A stretch of 64,000 nt of DNA, taken from Arenibacter sp. P308M17. GTDB taxonomy: Bacteria > Bacteroidota > Bacteroidia > Flavobacteriales > Flavobacteriaceae. The notes under the pieces are model-generated. The model was given only the letters and a program-made list of their open reading frames with translations, was not told the origin of the DNA and made no database searches. This document shows positions 61,377-64,000 of the stretch, piece by piece. Location of the stretch: positions 930,001-994,000 of the forward strand of contig NZ_QVON01000001.1 in NCBI RefSeq assembly GCF_003426735.1, written 5' to 3'. The position numbers were made by a program, and so were the translations under genes. Every line of letters begins with the position of its first letter. Position 1 is the first letter of the stretch.

Positions 61377-62270
61377 ATGAACCGAAGAGCTTTTATAGAA
61401 AAAACGGTGACCCTTGGGTCGGCAGCATTGTTGCCCATATCAAGTTTTTCAAACTTTAGGTCGCATTCATATAAAATGGGACTACAACTTTTTACCATCC
61501 GCGAAGATATGGCCAAAGATCCCATAGCAACTTTAAAAGAAGTAAAGGCCATGGGCTATGAAGATTTCGAGACCTTTGGGTTTGATAGTGAAAAAGGAAC
61601 TTTTTACGGCTACAAATCTTCGGAATTCAAAAAAATACTGGATGATCTACAACTAACTGTTTCCAGCGGGCATTATGGATTTTCTCCCTATCTTAAGCAA
61701 CCTGAAGATGATCTAAAACGGTTTGTTGACCAGTGTATAAAAGGGGCCCGTGCCTTGGAAATGAAATATATCACCTGGCCCTGGTTGGATCCGGAACTGC
61801 GTACGATAGATAATTTTAAACTGATGTCCAAAAAGCTCAATCTAATAGGGGAACAAGTAACTGCCGCAGGCCTTGGATTTGCCTATCACAATCATGGCTT
61901 CGAATTCATGGATCAGAATGGGGAAAATGGTTTTGATATCATTATAAATGAAACAGACCCCGCATTGGTCAAACTTCAAATGGATATGTATTGGGTAATG
62001 CATTCTTCTAAATTTACTCCCAAAGAGTTAATTGCCCAACAACCGGGGAGATACGTGATGTGGCATATAAAGGATATGGATAAGGTTACAAGGGATTACA
62101 CCGAACTGGGAAATGGTTCCATTGATTATGTTGAAGTACTCCCGGATCCAATGGAATCCGGACTCGAATTCTATTATTTGGAGCAGGGAGGGAATTTTGC
62201 ACACCACCCAATGAAAAGTGTAGCTGATAGTGCCGATTACTTTAAAAAACATTTGCAGCAATTTTTTTGA
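61377..62270 (+). CDS. Secreted sugar phosphate isomerase/epimerase-like protein
   Basis: A 297-residue TIM-barrel protein of the xylose isomerase-like/AP endonuclease 2 superfamily. The N-terminus MNRRAFIEKTVTLGSAALLP carries a twin-arginine pair, so it is probably exported folded via Tat. Metal-site-like segments are seen: GFAYHNHGFEF, LQMDMYWVMH and WHIKDMDK. Such Tat-exported sugar isomerase-like proteins are common in Bacteroidota and usually linked to carbohydrate use; the substrate is unknown. Confidence 0.85.
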   Translation: MNRRAFIEKTVTLGSAALLPISSFSNFRSHSYKMGLQLFTIREDMAKDPIATLKEVKAMGYEDFETFGFDSEKGTFYGYKSSEFKKILDDLQLTVSSGHYGFSPYLKQPEDDLKRFVDQCIKGARALEMKYITWPWLDPELRTIDNFKLMSKKLNLIGEQVTAAGLGFAYHNHGFEFMDQNGENGFDIIINETDPALVKLQMDMYWVMHSSKFTPKELIAQQPGRYVMWHIKDMDKVTRDYTELGNGSIDYVEVLPDPMESGLEFYYLEQGGNFAHHPMKSVADSADYFKKHLQQFF

Positions 62271-62505
62271 TTGTTGATTAAAGAAGCCGGATGCCAGCAC
62301 TCAGTTTAAAAGATATGGGGTTTATAGGTTTGCGTGTGGCATAACAACATAGCCCCACCGTCCAGGCGCTCTTAAATAGGAAAATACCATAGGGAGCAAT
62401 CCAACAAAATTTATTTGTTAGATTAAGCTTGTGGGAGATATGGTTATATATCCAATTGTTGTGGTACATTTTGACCAGCCAAAATAGTCTCTCCAAAATT
62501 TGGAA

Positions 62506-62529
62506 AATGTTATCTTTTAAGATAACATT
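62506..62529. promoter_or_regulatory. 24-bp perfect palindrome before the toxin gene
   Basis: AATGTTATCTT (62506-62516), TT, then AAGATAACATT (62519-62529) is a perfect 11-2-11 inverted repeat ending 5 bases before the likely GTG start at 62535. Type II antitoxins autoregulate by binding such operators; this is a likely site for the HigA-like protein at 62876. It lacks a T run that would make it a terminator. Confidence 0.55.
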
Positions 62530-62534
62530 GTTGG

Positions 62535-62870
62535 GTGAATAGAAAGATAATCTTCTATTAAAATCACTTTATTGAATTTTACCAAAAACAAGACCAAAAA
62601 GTTAAAGGGAAAATTCAATATGTTTTTGAGTTGATTAAGCAGGTTGACCGAGTTCCCGAAAAGTTTTTAAAACATTTGACAGGAACCAATGGGCTTTACG
62701 AAATACGAATTGAGTATCAATCGAACATTTACCGGATTTTCTGCTGTTTTGACGAAGGAAAACTGGTAGTTCTTTTTAACGGATTTCAAAAAAAGACCCA
62801 AAAAACACCGCAAAAAGAAATTATCAAAGCGGAACATTTAATGCAAGATTATTTTAACAACAAAAAATAA
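62535..62870 (+). pseudogene. RelE/HigB-type toxin gene interrupted by a stop codon
   Basis: Reading from GTG 62535, the frame gives MNRKIIFY, a stop (TAA 62559-62561), then NHFIEFYQKQDQKV and on, without other faults, to LMQDYFNNKK. The toxin family typically begins with an (I/V)(I/V)FYK-x-(H/Y)F-x-EFY segment, so the stop most likely replaces a lysine codon (AAA to TAA). The rest (LTGTNGLYEIRIEYQSNIYR, IFCCFDEGKLVVLFNGFQKK) matches HigB/Gp49-like ribosome-dependent mRNA endonucleases. Restart at TTG 62631 would lose about 32 residues. Could be an inactivated toxin, or a sequencing error. Confidence 0.75.
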
Positions 62871-62875
62871 CGGAT

Positions 62876-63175
62876 ATGGAAAAGTATAAGAACATAAAAA
62901 CATTTGACGAACTGATTGAACTTGAACACGGAAAAATCGGGACTGAAAGCCGAAACAAATATGAAGAAGGTGCACAAATGTTCATTATTAGCGAAATGTT
63001 GAAAACTGCACGTAAGGAAGCAAAATTGACTCAGGAAGAGTTAGCGGACAAAGCGGGAACAAAAAAAAGTTACATATCCAAACTTGAAAACGGAAAAGGG
63101 AACATCCAACTCTCAACGTTAATCCGAATTTTCGAGCAGGGTTTAAACCGTAGAATTGGACTTACTTTCCTTTAA
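62876..63175 (+). CDS. HigA/Xre-family antitoxin
   Basis: A 99-residue antitoxin. The HTH is at about 45-99: ARKEAKLTQEELADKAGTKK, then SYISKLENGKGNIQLSTLIRIF. The N-terminal 45 residues (FDELIELEHGKIGTESRN) are the toxin-binding type. It starts 5 bases after the toxin frame. The reverse order (toxin first) is typical of HigBA. The antitoxin frame is intact while the toxin is interrupted. Confidence 0.92.
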   Translation: MEKYKNIKTFDELIELEHGKIGTESRNKYEEGAQMFIISEMLKTARKEAKLTQEELADKAGTKKSYISKLENGKGNIQLSTLIRIFEQGLNRRIGLTFL

Positions 63176-63515
63176 GCCGATTAAAAAACGACGCCACATA
63201 GTTCAATGGCAGATAAAATGAAACTGCCCACAACCATCATGCCCAAACCCGCATCAATACTGATTTTTTACTTTTAGAAGGGTTTATAAAAGTGGAATAT
63301 AAAAGCAATAATTTTGGGGCATGGGATTTATTGCCCTATATTTGTCGCTTCTTAAAATGGACAAACCCAGAGCAACATATCAATATCTATTGCCAGTGGC
63401 GACCCCGCCATGATTCTTTTGTCCTAGGATCTAATCGGATCTGCCTTCTATTTAATTTTCTACGTTTTTAGATAACCTCAAATGCCCGGATAGGGCCAAT
63501 ACCATATTTTCAATA
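63176..63515. promoter_or_regulatory. SulP leader and promoter
   Basis: TTG (63314-63316), a 20-base spacer and TATATTTG (63337-63344) form a good Bacteroidota promoter, giving a leader of about 165 bases before the SulP ATG. 63176-63313 shows nothing else. Confidence 0.6.
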
Positions 63516-64000
63516 ATGAAGCAATATTTAAAACTGTTTGATTTTTCACAGAAAGTAAATTATAAAACAGAAGTCCTTTCAGGTCTTACCGTTGCCCTTG
63601 CATTGGTGCCGGAGGCAGTGGCTTTCGCTATGATAGCAGGCCTGCCCCCATTAGTAGGGCTATATGCCGCCTTTGTTATGGGCCTGGTGACTTCCATCTT
63701 GGGCGGAAGGCCAGGAATGATTTCAGGGGCTACCGGGGCCGTCGCGGTCGTAATTGTGGTCCTGGCAAAAAGTCATGGGGTGGAATATGTGTTCGCCACC
63801 GTTGTGTTGGCAGGTATCATCCAAATTCTTGCCGGTGCTTTGAGACTAGGGACCTTGATGCGCTTGGTACCCTTGCCCGTAGTATATGGTTTTGTGAACG
63901 GTCTGGCCATCATCATCTTCATGTCCCAATTGGACCAGTTCAAGGATGTCTCCGGTAATTGGCTTACGGGCAGTGAACTATATGTGATTCTGGGCCTTGT
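63516..64000 (+). CDS. SulP-family anion transporter (3' end outside window)
   Basis: The N-terminal 161 residues of a SulP/SLC26-type permease (sulfate, bicarbonate or other anions). The start motif [20 protein letters not shown] (about 18-37) and [20 protein letters not shown] (about 42-61) are the family's helix 1-2 signatures, followed by [16 protein letters not shown]. The gene runs off the right edge, so the STAS domain is not seen and the substrate cannot be judged. Confidence 0.93.
   Translation, partial: MKQYLKLFDFSQKVNYKTEVLSGLTVALALVPEAVAFAMIAGLPPLVGLYAAFVMGLVTSILGGRPGMISGATGAVAVVIVVLAKSHGVEYVFATVVLAGIIQILAGALRLGTLMRLVPLPVVYGFVNGLAIIIFMSQLDQFKDVSGNWLTGSELYVILGL

Noticed and set aside
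62278-62496. 72-codon minus-strand frame after the isomerase-like gene
   Set aside because: No recognisable family, no promoter; probably a chance frame in spacer DNA. Integron-like attC features were considered near 62328 but the core sites could not be found.

Overview
The window is chromosomal DNA from a member of the Bacteroidota, almost certainly a marine-type Flavobacteriaceae. The evidence is the gene content and the promoters. Genes include the type IX secretion (T9SS)/gliding translocon SprA, two PorP/SprF-like proteins, a Calx-beta adhesin with a type B T9SS tail, a SusC/SusD pair, the caa3-type cytochrome oxidase accessory cluster with DUF420 and SCO, and a LytS/LytTR pair with TPRs. 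Several leaders carry the Bacteroidota promoter pattern TTG-N17-20-TAnnTTTG. No rRNA, tRNA or CRISPR was seen.

Layout. 3-6876: the 3' two thirds of sprA, then gcvH, a VanZ-like membrane protein and a TonB-type energy transducer. 7090-12424: heme O synthase, two subunit III-type oxidase proteins, subunit IV, a Cys-less thioredoxin-like protein, SCO, DUF420 and a small CxxC protein, forming an oxidase assembly region. 12514-22173: a MacAB-TolC-like export locus with four permeases in two paralogous pairs, two periplasmic adaptors, one ATPase and one TolC, apparently made by segmental duplication. 22193-26466: tsaB, an MscS channel, dodecin, an Nfu scaffold with a duplicated N-domain, and an unaccompanied PorP/SprF. 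26972-33591: a VWA protein, a TPR histidine kinase with its LytTR regulator, a gamma-carbonic-anhydrase-like protein and fabD. 33747-40558: a classic T9SS type B adhesin - PorP/SprF - OmpA/PorE-like operon. 41216-45944: a divergent Nramp-like transporter, a SanA/YdcF protein, a CHRD lipoprotein, an unlisted 34-residue basic peptide gene and a DUF1080 protein. 46544-53560: susC, susD and a heparinase II/III-like lyase, a small polysaccharide or glycosaminoglycan-type utilisation locus. 53714-63175: two lipoproteins, a PhoD phosphatase, a DGC protein with nadB and nadA, a DUF2975/HTH pair, a sugar isomerase-like protein, and a toxin/antitoxin pair whose toxin has an in-frame stop. 63516-64000: the start of a SulP transporter.

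The most unusual signal is in the spacers. A family of short elements with inverted ends reading TAGTGTCC...GGACACTA occurs at 4744-4912, 22862-22915 and 44486-44652. In each copy the terminal TAG is also the stop codon of the gene it abuts (sprA, tsaB, mscS and the 34-residue peptide). A related 255-bp element with GGGACTGTCCAA ends (25134-25388) shares an 18-bp core with one of them. Two further, unrelated short elements with inverted ends lie at 44205-44325 and 28193-28388, and at least two other dispersed-repeat families occupy the remaining long spacers. All similarity statements come from reading the sequence by eye; no search was run.
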